From positions 19,602,804-19,666,803 of the forward strand of contig OX235277.1 in assembly GCA_944472155.2 (NCBI GenBank): a DNA stretch of 64,000 nucleotides, in the 5' to 3' direction. A model generated the notes under the pieces. The model saw only the letters and a list, made by a program, of their open reading frames with translations, was not told the origin of the DNA and made no database searches. Source of the DNA: Trichobilharzia szidati. Lineage: Eukaryota > Platyhelminthes > Trematoda > Strigeidida > Schistosomatidae. Both the position numbers and the translations under genes were made by a program. This document shows, one piece after another, positions 13,701 through 28,700 of the stretch (positions are counted from its first letter, which is position 1; each line of letters starts with the position of its first letter).

Positions 13701-16700
13701 TTAAGAGAACTTCAGTTCATTATCTAACAAGACTGGAAGATGTCGAATAAGGCAACAGTCATCTTCTAATTTCAGTGTATTCACAAGTGTAGATTTGGTG
13801 CAAAAATATCATGTAAATGTTTGATGATTGCATGTTAGCACATTTTCGGATAAATCATAGGAATATATTTGAATAGACCTCATAAGTGTCAGTGGATATA
13901 TTTATGGCCAACAGCAGTTCAACTCAAAGTAACCACTAATAAGCTTTGTGAAAATGGTGAGTATTTATTTCACACAGAGCGAAGTAAGTTAATAAACGCA
14001 TGAAATCTTTGTTTACAACAATGAAGACATAATGAATGGGAACAATGTAAAATATTTCTGAAAGGGAAGTGGTAGTGAAAAGGCATTTCAAATCTTTAGA
14101 AAGCGGTTAGTAAACGCCACCGAATGTATGGCACAGCAGTTATCAAACAGTGAAATAAAAGACATAAGCAAAAATAAAAATAAACGAAACAATTCGAAAT
14201 AACAAACCAATCATAGACAAAAAACCTCCACTGATTAAAAATTCCTAAATCAAATGAAATTATCTGTTACAAAAATAATAATTTCCTACAAACAAAAAAA
14301 TATATCTACGGATATAATGGTTTCAGTGGTTACTAACATGACGTGAAATTAAAGAATACACAACATTATTCGCAATTTCATCCAAAAAGACAATTCGTGC
14401 GTTCCAGAAAATGTACACATTTCTCAGCAGGAGACTGAGAAATTCAAACAAACAACTAATTGCGTCTAAATTGAGGGAGCGAGTGTTCGGTGCTGCAATT
14501 GTTTCACTAAACCGAACTCCTCTGTCAGCAAAATATGGTAAGTGAATGGTGACCCAGGAAAAAGCCCATCGTGACACGTCCAACTTCACGACGTAATTCA
14601 TCAATAATATCTCATCCGTGCAACGAGGTAGGCGAGTTCACATCATTTGAAGCGATTTTCTTACTTCAGTATCCTGACGTAGCGGAGATTCACCAATGAA
14701 GTCAACAGCTTCCAATAAAATCATCTTAGTCGATTCAGACCTCACATTCAGCAGGAACAATTCTTATATTTGAACCCCTTTACCCGACCTTGTATGAATT
14801 CCTATGTGTCTGTCCAACTGTACTTTGTCATTCTCACCTGCTACATCAGAAGCATATCGGCTGTCACTCTTGACGCTCGTCATGTGTTTTCAATCAGAGA
14901 TGTGTAGTACTGAAAAGTATTGAACATATTTGTGGATTCGGCTAGTGATTTTAGATGGCTCGTAAACTAGAGTTTGACTTGGTTTTATAGGCTGAGCATT
15001 TTCGAAAACTGGTGAAGAGATAGTGTGGTAGAACGCTAACTTTCCTGGAGCCTGAGAAATGGCCTTCTCTTTATTTTCCGTGTCATATGAATCGCTAGGA
15101 AAAATGTGGAGTGTTGCACAATCAATTCGACTGTAATCAACCGTGCCAATGACGTTTAATCTGTTGAATGATAAGATCTCAGATGCTTTCTGTGATGTAC
15201 TTAGAAGAATGATGTAATGTTCGCAGTGATTTTCTACAAGACTGCCATCTGAGCCCTGTTCAGGATAATTACCTCGATGACGAATAGTTCTGACAAACGC
15301 ATAACGCATTTTGCTGACATTTATTGGTGATTTGTAATTATCAGATTGGATGTCTATTATCCCTGCTCACCGATTCCGCAGAGCTAAATGTAGTTGTTTG
15401 GATTTCATCAAACTTGAATTATGATAAGTTGCATTGAAAATGGTATTGTATTTTGTATTTTGAAGAGTCTGAGGGTGAGTTGACATAATATTGAAATGAT
15501 CGTCAATTTTCCTGAATATTTGTGTGCCTATCTGTGCAAATAGCGAAATGCAAATTCAGGATCCGGTTTGTGAATGCCAGATTTGTAATAATAATAATAA
15601 TCGTATCTTTATTCTAGACAAAACATATTGTAACATATATCTCACATAGAATATCAGGGGCGATATATGTGACCGAAAATCTCGTTCACACTAAGATGTT
15701 CACTCCTCATATTTCGGTGAATAAAGAGATTTATATCACCGAAATATGTTACATGAAAAAAGTGTGTCGTTTCCCATGCGTATGTAAAGGATCACTGATC
15801 GCCACACAATCTACTGATGAAAACAAAACGCACCAGTAGGCACAAATAACGACAATCTTTCATTCAATAATTTCAATCAACAAATCTGTGAAACAGCCCT
15901 GAGATTTCGGAACTAAGTCCTTTATGATTATTTCACCGTTACGAAAATGATACGAATGTCGTTTGAATTTACATAATCTGATATACTGATTTTTGACAGC
16001 CTACGCTGTTTTGAAAAATTTTATCATCAGTGGTTTACACATACTCAAATACCGTGAAATAAATTCATTTGTAAATCACGTACTGACTCACACAAATTAC
16101 TTGCATCACCTCTAAAAAGGCTCTATGGATTCAGCCGACTTCAATTGTACAGAGTTCTCAGGCAACAATCATTTGAGTACTGTTGAGAAAAGGTCAATTC
16201 ATGGAGAATGAATTGACTGAAATATGGGTATTAGCCAATATGTGACTATCTACAGAAAAAATCTGATTTGATTTTGCTAACTTGTTTTCGAGTCAGCAAA
16301 ATACTGAGAAGAGTTAAGCCATTATTATTGCTGAAACATCAGTGAGCTAAATTATCGGTGGACTGAATTGAGAAATTCGACAGTGAACTCAAAATTGATC
16401 AGGTTCATGGGTGCAACAGAATTATTCTGCATATATTCACAGTAAGACGAGTGTTCGGTTTTGAAATACTTCCACGAAAACGAACTCCACTCTTGGCATA
16501 ATATGGTAGGCAAATGGTGACCCAGGAGATGGCCTATTGTGACACGTCCAATTCGACGAAGTAATTCATCATTAAAATGTTAGTGTATCTCATCCGAGCC
16601 AGAAAGTAGGCGAGTTTGCATCATTTGAAGTGATTTTCTTATTCTGGTCTCGTAACGTGGCGGAGATTCAACAATGAAATCAACAGCTTCCAATGAAAAC

Positions 16701-19700
16701 ATATTAGTGGATTCAGACATGATATTAAGCTGGATGAAATTTACATCCCCTGTCTGCGTGACTCTCGCTTATTTGAATTCCTGTGTGTGTTTCAAAGTGT
16801 ACTTTCTTATCCCCACTCGAAATACTTGTTATCTAAATATCCAGAGTTAATATCATGCCTCACTGGAGATAGGTCGAATTCCAGGCTAAATAATTACTGT
16901 GAGATTAAGCCTAAACTCTAGGTAACTGAATTAGAAAAGGACGAAAATATGATTTTTTTCGACAGGCGCAGTCTGTATACTAATATTTTCTATTAAATAT
17001 CCTTGAATGCAGTTGAGAATGAAGTGAACATTTATCCTGAACTCAAAATAAGAATAAGTCCTCGGATGATGAAATGTTAGTTACACTATTATGTCTGACA
17101 TCCACTCTATTCAAATTTGAAAACAAACTATGCAAACAAACGATTGCAGTGGAAATAGGATTACCGATATCCCAAATAATGGCAGACATATTTTCGGATA
17201 GTTAGGAAAACAGTTCTGCTAGAACATTTTACCCCGGCTCCTGGTGGACATATGTGGATGACACATTCAACACGTTAAAATCTGAAAAAAATCACTCAGT
17301 TTTGCACAAACATAACCTCAATAGTAGACGGAATGAAATTTGCTTCTGAGTTAGGAAACGAATGAAGAGAGTTAACCACACTAGATCGTAGAATAAAACC
17401 AAATTAAAGTAGTGGACTACATACTCCTATTTATAGGAAGCCGACTTACTCTAATCCAGAGTCCGCCTTGAAAGCTTCAGTTAAATTTCTTCATAACTAA
17501 ACCAAGAGCCTAAATAGTAGACCAGCATATTTAAATGTCGAAATCAACTAAATGGAGAAAATATTACTAGTGAAAAACTACCCACCTGAATTTATTTAGA
17601 AATGTTTGAAGTGCAAGTGTATACTCAGTCATTCTCACTTGCTACATCAGGACCACATCGGTTGTCTCATTTGGCGCTCGTGATATGTCCAGTCAGAAAT
17701 ATGTAGTATTGAACATACTTGCTGATTCGGCTAGTGATTTTCAGATGCCTCGTAAAATGGAGTTTGACTTGGTCCCGTAGTCTGAGCATTTTCGAAAACT
17801 GGTGGAGAGATTATGTGGTAGAACGCTTATCCTCTTAGAGCCTGAGCAATGGCCTTGTCTATCTTGTCGGTGTCGTATGAGTCATTAGGAAAAATGTGGA
17901 GTGTCGCACTATCTATTTGACTGCTATCAACTGTGCCAATGACGTTTTATCTGTTGAATAATAAGATCTCAGATGCTTTCTGTGATGTCCTTAGAAGAAT
18001 GATATAGTGTTCGCAGACATTATCTTCAAGACTGCTTTATAAGCCTCGCTGTTGATGATTACCTCATCGTCATGCCTATGTGATATCTGCTTGCTGAGTC
18101 AAAATAGTTTTACCTTCTTATATATATAGTAACGCATTTTCATGAAATTGGAATTTCGATACATATTTTATCAGTTTCCTAGATGAATTCTTGAATGATC
18201 TATTTTTTATTTGTATTGTTTGGTTTTCAACTCCAACTCATGTGAATTGCAATTTTTTCACAAATTTTAGGAGATGAAGCGAGTATGAAAATTGAGCTTC
18301 TAGTCATCTTCTTCAGTATATGATTATTGAAATAAGGTGATATCTTTCTGATATGGAAGATCAGGATAAAAGTTTTGCGAGTAAAATTTTCACTCGAAAT
18401 ACCACGAAATGTAGATTTTGTGTAAAACGGTACTCACTGGAATCTAGTAAGATATCCATTGGTGAAAAAAAAACTTCAACTGAAAAACATCAGTGCGGAC
18501 AAAGAAAAGTTTGGCTATGTTGTATAACTCTGATGAGCGAATTTGTGAAACAGCCGTGACTTTTATGCACTGAGTTTTACGCACAGACTTTCGTTTACGC
18601 ACGTATGATGAGGTTTTTCTTGAGTTTACTTAAGTCTTACAAACCGAACATGCATTTTTTGATAAGCAGCCATAGTGTGAATGTTTCAATCCTAAGTTCT
18701 CCTAATTAACTCCGGTATCCTGATCTCACTTACATTGAATAGATCGGCCAAATATTGTAACGTGGGTTTGGATCAAATAAAATATAATGCACAAAGTGGT
18801 CGATGGAAAGCAGAAAAGATGTTAATGTTACGCATATTCATGCGAAAACATTAAAATCCCTGGGAGAATAAACAAAACAAATGGAAAATGGGAGTTATGT
18901 TATGAAAACTACATAAACATTTCGTACATTCAAATAAATACATATACCCACATTAAGATGTCAAAGAAGACGAATATGATATGAAATTAAAGTACACATA
19001 ATAATACCCGCAATTTCATCCAAACAACAACTTATTGCGTCCAACTTGAGGAATTATTTTCTGTGGCCGAATTGAGAAATTCGACAGTAAATTCAGAATC
19101 GATCAGATTCCTGGGTGCGACAGAATTATTCGGCATATATATCCACAGTAGGACGAGTGTTCGGTGCTGAAATTGTTTCATTGTGTCGAAATACACTCTT
19201 AATAAAATATGGTAGGCGAATGGTGACCCAGAAGAAGGCCCATTGTAACACGTCCAATTCAACGAAGTAATTCATCATTAAAATGTTAGTGTATCTCATC
19301 CGTGCAACAAGGTAGGCGAGTTCGCATCATTTGAAGTGATTTTCTTATTTTGGTCTTCTGACGTGGCGGAGAATCACCAATGAAATCAACAGCTTCGAAT
19401 GAAAACATCTTGATGGATTGACACCTGACATTCAGGTGTACGAATTTTTCATCATCGATTTCCTTTTCTCGCCTTCGTATGAGTTCCTGACTGTCTTTCC
19501 AGGTGAACTTAGTCATTCTTACCTGCTACATCAGGAGCACATCGGTGGTCACTCTTGACGCTCGTGATATTTTGAATCAGTCATTTGAATTATTTAACAT
19601 TTTGGTAGTTAAGGCTTACGATTTGCGCTAGGTTCGTAAACAAGTTCGTTTATTTCACTTTAGCCCGACTGATATAGTGACATTTTTGTTTTTATTTATA

Positions 19701-22700
19701 TCTATTATTCACTTTCCTCGAATTATTACACAATACTGGTTTTCCCACTGACGTTTGTTCCCTCAAGTTTCACATCTTATTCTCAATTTATTTCACGGTT
19801 TTACGAAGTAAATAGATTCATTGGTATGTTGCAATATAAATAATTTTGGTTATATTGCGTGCTATCTTTGTGTTGAATTACTTTCAGTTGTTAGTATTTG
19901 CATTAAAATATTATGAGTACTTTGAGTAAACTCTCACACGACATGTTATAATAGGAGATAATTTATCACAGTTTTGGAAAATGAATTATGCACACAGGCA
20001 CACTTTCTTGTTTTTAAAAATTTACACAGAGCTATAACTGAAGAAAAATATTTGAGTATTTATTCAAAATATTAATCAAAGCAGTCGATGTACAGCAAAG
20101 AAAAATATAAATGAGGATTATATATAAGAATTTATTGTCTACGTAGTAGGATATGATCCTTATGTACTGTAGGTTAGACAGTCATTGGGAGGTTTGTTGA
20201 ACATGCTCAATTCATTCACATATTCCCGATCTAACAAACTACTCACCCTTCATTTTCTTCAAGTTCTTTGTTAAGCGTGGATCAGTCTGTTCACTGGAAT
20301 GACTTTTATCAAATTATGTTATCACTGAGTACAATAACTGACAGCTTACATCGTTGCATGAGACTGGAAGTACATCTCGGACTCAACCAATTTTAGTCTA
20401 GAATGCAACCTCTGTAATAAGCTCAATAATGTTATGCAGTTGAGACACAGAACTACGGTTCTAGTACTAGGATTTCTATTTGAACTGTTGACACCAATTC
20501 ACAGAAATATTAAGAGGAAAAATTTTCAGGACAACTAAGATGATTGTTTCATTGGCTTCAGATTTCAAAGGTTTATTCAACTGCATCATAGGATCTTCGG
20601 ATTTCTTGTTGATGGCAGCATGGTGGGTGTCACTGTATGGTGTTCTATTCCTTGTTAGATGATGAACATGAAAGTGCACAGTTTTGGAAGATATTGGGTT
20701 CCATTTCCGCAATCAGCAGTTAGGGCACTCAGATTGTGTCTTTTCAGTATGAGTCACTGACATTCACTGAACCTTGATTTATTATTTTGTGTGAAAGAAT
20801 ATGTTTGATGAAACTTAATTATGCGAAACCTCGGATATACTATCTAAGATTCTCTAAACTTCTTATGAATTAGTGGACACATGTTTTGCCGACTGCAGTA
20901 CCTTTTCTGAAATGTTTTTCTACAGTCATAATAATAGTGTATGCTTGAGTTGGATTTATTGTTTTCTCCTGTAAAAGCACTTTTATTATCCTACGCTTAA
21001 TTTGAACAGATTGGCCGGATTCAGTTCGAGATGGGCTGCCGCAACTGTAGACTTCTTAAATTTGATTTCATGGATTACGCATTCAGCAAATTCTTCCGTA
21101 TTCACTTTGCTGAAGATAATTGTCTCTGTACCATTTTTATATTGTTATTGGTAACGAAGTTAGTAAATAATATATTGACAGCTACCAGGGAATGACTTTT
21201 ATCTATTCGGAGGTATTGGAGGCTCCAGCTCATCAAATTGAAATTCTAAAATTGAAGATATATAATTGAATGCAGATTCACTCTTGATCGTTATTGAATT
21301 GAGATTATTGTTTCCGTTGGTTTTCTGTTGGAAGGAGTTGAGCGTATGTTCGTTGTATTATAATATTATGTATTCATTTTACTAAAGTGTACAAATTTAT
21401 TATATCACACATGTTCGCCATTACGAAATGAATAGTTTTCAGCTGCATGGAACACTTTATATACGGAATGATGAAAATATGGAAGCTGCAATAAATGAAT
21501 TCCTCTTCTACTAACCAACAAATATACACCTGAATATCAGGAGAGAGAGAGTATTTCTCAAATTATTTTGTTTAGAAACTCTGGTATTAATTGGCATTTG
21601 CCAATTTCTCTATGTGTAGGCAGCGAAGTGATAAGGAGTTTTCAGCCTTCTATTTTCTATTGTCAAGCTGATATATCGTAGGATTCGGTAGTTCAACCTC
21701 ACGAGGTAGACAAGTTGAACTTTGTAAATATCCTTCTCAATTTCATCTACATCACATAAACCATCAGGAAAATGTAGATCATTGCATTGTTCTTTCGAAT
21801 TCTAGTTATCATACCAATGTAAATGTCTCTATCTTGTGATAAGATCACAGACTCCTTATGTGTTGCAGCTACGAGAATGTTGTAGAGATTTCGATGGTTC
21901 TTCTGAAGGTTACTGTATGAGCCTTGTTGAAGATAAATATTAAAATACAACTTCTTGTTTAATACCCGTATCGAAATGAGAACAGTGACAGATACCGAAT
22001 AGGAAGTCTCACGGATTTCACTTCATGGATTCAAGGAGACAGACATAAACTGCTACTCAGAGGCTGATAACGGGCTCAGAAATACGCTTTTCACTTCCTT
22101 TAATTTTGATTATTTGAATAAAAGAGGATGAGAGAGGTATGTTTTTTTCATTTAATTTTGTCTAAACTTCCTAGACCTTATTGATGAGTATTTTATTTCG
22201 TGTTCCATCTATATTTGAGTAATTGTGTTTTGGTCGCAAATTATTGAGAAAAATATATACATCACATAGTATATCAGAAGCATTTCTGTGGACTGGCCTG
22301 TGAGTTAGACACTTTCATCTCGTCTCATCTTATTATGTTATGTAATAAGGTTATCCCTACTACCTCTAGATTTATCCTCTCGGCATCCTAATTTCCATAA
22401 TGGCCTAAAGAGATTTTGGTTGTTGGACAAATACATTTGCAAGTAAACCACTTCAGCAGTAACAAAGAATTTACTAACAGTGTATTTATCATATAGCCCT
22501 AAGAGTTGAGCCCTGCTTTATTTGCATTTCTATTCATTTATGCTGGAATGATGTGATTTTTTACTTTCAATAACATTCGCCTTTCAAACATGCCTGTTTT
22601 CGACAAATAGCCCTGGTTTGAATCCTTAAATCGTCAATTCTTCACTCATTCTCAAATATCATTATCTCGATTCCACTCAGTGGTCAGGTCAGATAACTCA

Positions 22701-25700
22701 AAAGTAACTGTTTGATCTGGGTTAATGATTTGTTCCAATCTCGAATGAGAGACACTTACTAGTTACTCGATCACCGGACAATTTTAGCAGTGCACATCTG
22801 CAGTGTGGCGAATCTAATTGAACCATGGCGAGAAGGTGAAGTGACATGGACACTCTAGATAAAATGTTTCCCGCCGGAGAGTTTCATTTGTTTCCCGACA
22901 GAGAATTGCATATCGCTAAGACATTTTGAAATCTTATTTCCGAATATCGTTTTTCCGAGCTTGTTGTGCATTTACGGCAACAGAGGCTTGAATGCCTATG
23001 TCCTGGTGTCCCCAGCAAAGTGAACTGATGAGATACCACCCTCTCGATAGGGGCTACAGATCTAGAAATAATTGAATTGTCACTCCTATGTGAGCAGATC
23101 TCCTCTGTAATTTTTTGCTCAATTTTACTGGTGAAGCATCAGTGGAGTCAGACTTTGAGTATGGTTCTGCATTTTGAGTGAAGTCGACATTTGATTGAGC
23201 ATTACTGGAAGTTCGCAGTAGATTTTGGATTCTCCCATCCATCTCCGTTTTAAATTCAGATGAAGGCCATCGCTGGTTTTTGAGGAGATTTTTTGTTGAA
23301 GGCTTGCCATGCACTGGTCAACTGAGATAGAACACAAAGAGGAATTAGTCGCTACATCACCGAATCGTTTGAATATATTATTCTTTAATGTGAAGTGGAC
23401 ACTGAATCTCTGATCTGTGGAAATCTGTATATATAGCAAATCAGTACGCAAACACGAGTTTTGTGAGATTCGGTTGAATGAAATCAAATGCATATATTTC
23501 TTCAGTGAGGGGTTAACGACGTCTAGGATGACCATTCTTTCACAGAAATGCGATAGAATGTTTTATTCAATGAGTGAAACCAAATGTGTGCTATGAGGTA
23601 AGAGTGATTAATTTCTCTTTAACTACTTCGAAATTCTCAAACAGAGACAAAATTACTGAATGATGCAGTGAATCCCTTCATGTTCCATATAGACAAGAGT
23701 GAGATTTGTTGCTTGTGCAGTTTAGGTAAGCTGCATCTGAGCGAGATTTTGGAAGCAAATGAAATACGCAAATGCGCTGATAGATATTTTACATGTTTAG
23801 CTGTGAACTACATATGTTACAGCTATGACAGTGTGACACATATTTGTTTTTCTTTTCCTTTTTAGAACAATGTAAGTGCACAAAACTGCACTTCTGATGA
23901 CTAATGTTTACGTGATTTAAATGACATGACATTGTTGCGTTTTCCAACTGTCGAAAAGAAATTTCAAGTTTTGAGCAATACCTCATTTTTCGCGATTCAA
24001 TCAAATCTCAGATGTCACTGATATCTGAAAGTGAAAGCGAAACTCAGTATCATTCATGGTGACAGGTATATGTGCTTACATGATTATTCTATTCGTACGT
24101 CAGTGTGCACTGGCTTAACAGCAGTTGATCATTACTCACAGAGAGAGCGGATTATGCATCCATTGTAACACCATGTCACATTTCAAGGTGCACATTGGAA
24201 CTCTGTAATTTATCATCATAATAACTACATTGTCAAACTGCTGAACACACATTCGTAGAACTAAGTCTCTTCTGCACAAACACACGCAGCCTGGAATAAT
24301 GCTGTTCGTCAGATCAACGTTTGGTGATCGTGTGAAACAGGGTTTCACATTCCAGCTTCATACTAACTGTAATCGTAGTCAATTTCAGTTCAACTATCAC
24401 CAAGGCTATTTCAAAGTTGACTTCTCTTGCATTTTTCAGTAAACTTTAGCGTCAAATGTGAAAACGTGTCTTAACATTACGTCCTCAAAATGACTTCTCA
24501 GTGATTTGGCTTCAAATGTATGAGTGGTCGAACTTTTTATTCATCCATTTTCCAGATTGTCCCTTGGGATTATAAACTTTCGTCATAAACTGCCTTACAT
24601 TAGCATGTTACTGCTGAGTCTATATACGTCAACTTAGCTTGTTTTACCTTAGAATCTCTTACTGTGTAAAAATACTCAGTTTTTGGAAGGAAAACAGTAC
24701 ACTGCACTCTTCTAAGAAAAAAATTAAACCTAAATGCAATAAAAAATGCAATAATAAAAGTAGATGTCGAAAGTATTCCCTTTGAGTTGAATATTGCTGT
24801 CATTATCTAGTAGAAATTGTTTCTCACTGCATTAGAGTTCCGCCTGAGGTTGGTAACTCAGGACACTGTCTCAAATAGTTACACCACTGAGTGACTGTGC
24901 TGAGTGTTTATATCACTGAAAACGCAGTTGTAAAGAGTATCGATATTGTCCTTCGAATTATTGTTAAATATGTTTAAAATTAAATATTACTAACCAAGAG
25001 AGACGAATGCGTACTTTTGAAAATGTTCTAAATTTCTTAGTTGAATTGGATTATAAAAGTAGTGAAATTGATATTTTCATCTTAGATGAAAGGCGTAAGT
25101 GCACCCATTTATTTACCTGGAATTTCACGGACATATTTCATCCTTTCAAACAAATTACGGAAATGTGATTTCTAGCCCTCCACCATACCGTTGATTGAAT
25201 GGAAACTAACAGATATGTAATAATTTTCGCTACCAGGTACTTTATTTTGAAAGTACAGACAACTCAGTCAGACATGAACTCTAGTCACATGTAACTTCGT
25301 CTGCATTACTTAAGACATTTTATGAACGGTTGATAAGCATATGTTAGACATTCAGTTGTTGATCAGTATGATGTTGATGTTTTCGTAATCTCTTTCTCCA
25401 TGTTAATCAATCACCGACTGGCGATTAGTAAATCTAGTCAATCTCCAAGCGATCTTTTATCTGAGCTGATGGAACGGACTATTTTTAGGCCAAAACTTAC
25501 TCAGCTGTCCTGACAATAAAACTCGTGGATACTTTCCATCTTAAGTGAACATTCATGAAGATATGCAAGACTTAAGAATAAATGAAACCACTTATTATCT
25601 GAAATTCATTGAATTCTGTTTATTTGATGCAACGCAGACTGACACGATTTCTCACGCACCAATGACGACAGAATTTCAAACTATCCATTGAAGACTAAGT

Positions 25701-28700
25701 TATTGCAGTAAAAATGAGTAGGCTTCACTGCTGAGTCAAAGGGGAAAGGAATTAAGACTTCCGATGACTGTCCGTCAAGTCTCACACTTGCAGAAATGAC
25801 AACAGACTATGCATTTGAAAAGATATTGCTTATTATTATTAGTTTAATTTACTCAGTGGTACTTGCAAGAAACACTGAATCATATATTCAGTCAATGTAA
25901 TCGGAATTTGTTGCAATGCTGGTATTTCTACAACAGATTAGTACATGTAGGAAAGTCCATGCGATGTTGTTTCACTCTCAGTTTCGTGGGATATACTTAC
26001 GCAAACTCATCATGGATAGTGAAGATGTAGATAATGATGGTGAAAATCTGTGTATATTCAACATAGATTCACTTTAGGAAGTTATAACATTCTCTGAAGT
26101 GTGATTACCTTTATTAAATTACATAATGATCACTTTTATACACATATATTTTTGCGAACTACCTGATTTCAGTGTGTGAATGTGAGCACAGTAAACAATG
26201 CTGAATTACTAATCTAATCATTGGTTGATTGTTAAATAAGGACCTATGGTTAAATAGATATCCCTTGGAGACTAAAGGTTAATTAGCACGTCAAGATATG
26301 CATAGTAGCAGCGTTAGAAATGGATTGGCAAATGCATTTGTGAAAACATCTCCCATTTCTAATTTCGGTGAAACTATGTCTTAAACCGCATTGTGAGGGA
26401 TTCATCCGAAAGAATTTCGTTACTGAAAATTTTATCTGCACGTTTTGATTTCACTAGCCAAGCTTTTCACTGAAGGATACCATAGCGTGAATAACATCAG
26501 AGTAAAAGCCAAATGAAATCAGTTGATCAAATTGAGAAAGTATACTAGATAAAATAGTCGCCAACCCCTTTAATATACAAAATATAATGTAACGCATACC
26601 AGAAAATTTCGTATATTGTGTTTTGCAGCAGCGCTAAGTAAGTCAAAATAGAATATTATGATGGAAAATTTTTTTGCACAGTTTCAGTTGAATTTTCCAT
26701 GTGTACCACGCTTACCTATACATGAGAACCTTGCGATCAGGAAACTTTGATACTAATACATTTCATGTAAGAATCTAGATTTTTCAGTCCTTAAATAGCA
26801 TGTCTAAATCGTTTGTTATATCAGATAATAAGTTCAGTTTATCAGTTTACTATCCTTTAAACGACACTTTAAAATTGCGTATTAACTAAGGCATTCACCA
26901 ATGGATCAAATCCCACACGAATTTGAATAATATCATATGAAACGTAAATGGACGATGGAAAAGGTAGAATTATCTGCAGTATTAGAGAAGATTCGTAGAT
27001 TAATTCAGGTACTTCTTTGATTCCAATGCGTTCTGTGCTGTAGATTTCTTATTACAAATTCGGATCAGTTATTCGATCAAATAATTTAAACACACGTTGA
27101 GTTAAGCATAATGTTCAAAACACAAAACTTGTTTTAACTACAGTACAATATTATAAATGAAATAATGAAATATAATACACAGACCTCACGTTTCGAGGTG
27201 TTAGCACAATAAGCACTCGTCACGTTAAGCGATGTAATAACGGTGACAATAACGCAACAAATCATTCTTACCAGTCCACTCAGTCGTCAAGAGTTTCCTA
27301 AAATTATTCTTACAAAATGTTTATTTTAATATCCAAGCTATTCGACTTAACCATAATCGTAACCTATGCACAAACGCCAGTAATATGTTTGGATTTCTCT
27401 TTCATGTTTTACTATGTATATCACCACGTTTAGAAGGTTTGGGTAAGGAGAATAGTGACGTCTAAACTAAGAAACACTTCATTTTTGCATAAAATTACAT
27501 TAAATAAAGTGCTGGGTTGTCAAGTAGTCAGTGCATTGAATGAATTCCATGAATGTGTCAGAGTAACATAATAAGGTGAATAATTTATTGAATGAGTTAT
27601 AATCAGGTTGCAAATTGAAACTGTGTAGAATAAGGAGATACTTAAATATTTAGAATATTTCCATATTTTCATATTTCCTTTCATGCCAATTCCCATCCTG
27701 ATTACTGTTCATTCGTTACATTTTTCCTCTTACTGCATAACCTAAATACACTTATTCAACTCCTCTGAAGCACTGACAAATATTAGAACTGTGTTTGTGA
27801 CGACTCATTTTTCAAACAACCATCTCTCATGAAGAAATTATATTTCGATGACATGAGACAGTTTATATCATTCACCACTCGCCTATACTATATTTCTCAG
27901 TCCAAGTCGGCTTTCAAATTTCTTAGCGAAACGAAACTAAAAACACACGGTTTATAGTGTTACGTGAAGTTACGAAGATCAGTTTCATTGAAAAGCTAAA
28001 TATTATTACGGAAATTGCAATGCAGAACGCCGCCACTCCAGGCTAATCAAAGAGAGATATATATTCTTTACAAATTGACACGTACTGTAACAATATAAGG
28101 CAAGACACGGATGATAAGGTATATTTTCTGATGAATATATATATGTATATATGTATATATATATATATATATATATAGTTTCATATTCTTCAACCAGTCA
28201 CTGAGCATGTGATTTTGGTTAACGTCAAACGACGTGAAATAGAATGTTAAAATATATACATATTATTCTGTTGCTAAAGAACTAATGAACTGTGTTAATA
28301 TATGAGAACGATTTTCCATTGAAACACATTGTCTTTATCACTTCGTCATAGTGCAATAGTTACCGACTTGAAACTAAAAGTAAACTGAAAGATATTATGC
28401 GGGATTCAAATGTGCAGCTGTTTGATGGTAATAATATATCATTGGATTCGCTGAGTTTGAAATGAAGATAAAGTCTGAAATGTCAGCCTGCATGTAATGT
28501 ATTTCAAGGTAGATGTGTCATTTCAGGTGCATCTTCTAATATGACCAGTCTATATCCCTTTCTAAATCACATTGAAGATAAACGTAAGTACCTACCAAAC
28601 AGACCAGATGTTCATTAACGATGACGTCTTTCATCACGCGTAATAAATGACATGATTTTAATATGATTATTCCCCATCAAAGAGATGTTCCAACTTGCTG

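Larger units (their letters stand above)
24850..27220 (+). repeat. duplicated intron-exon block, copy A'
   Basis: Diverged same-strand copy of 5560-8690, see there. It retains a live first exon (25086), whereas the other copy has lost the acceptor. Confidence 0.65.

Noticed and set aside
14537..14542. GTAAGT at 14537
   Set aside because: It falls in the minus-strand repeat family, where the other copies read GTAGGC, so it is not a + strand donor.
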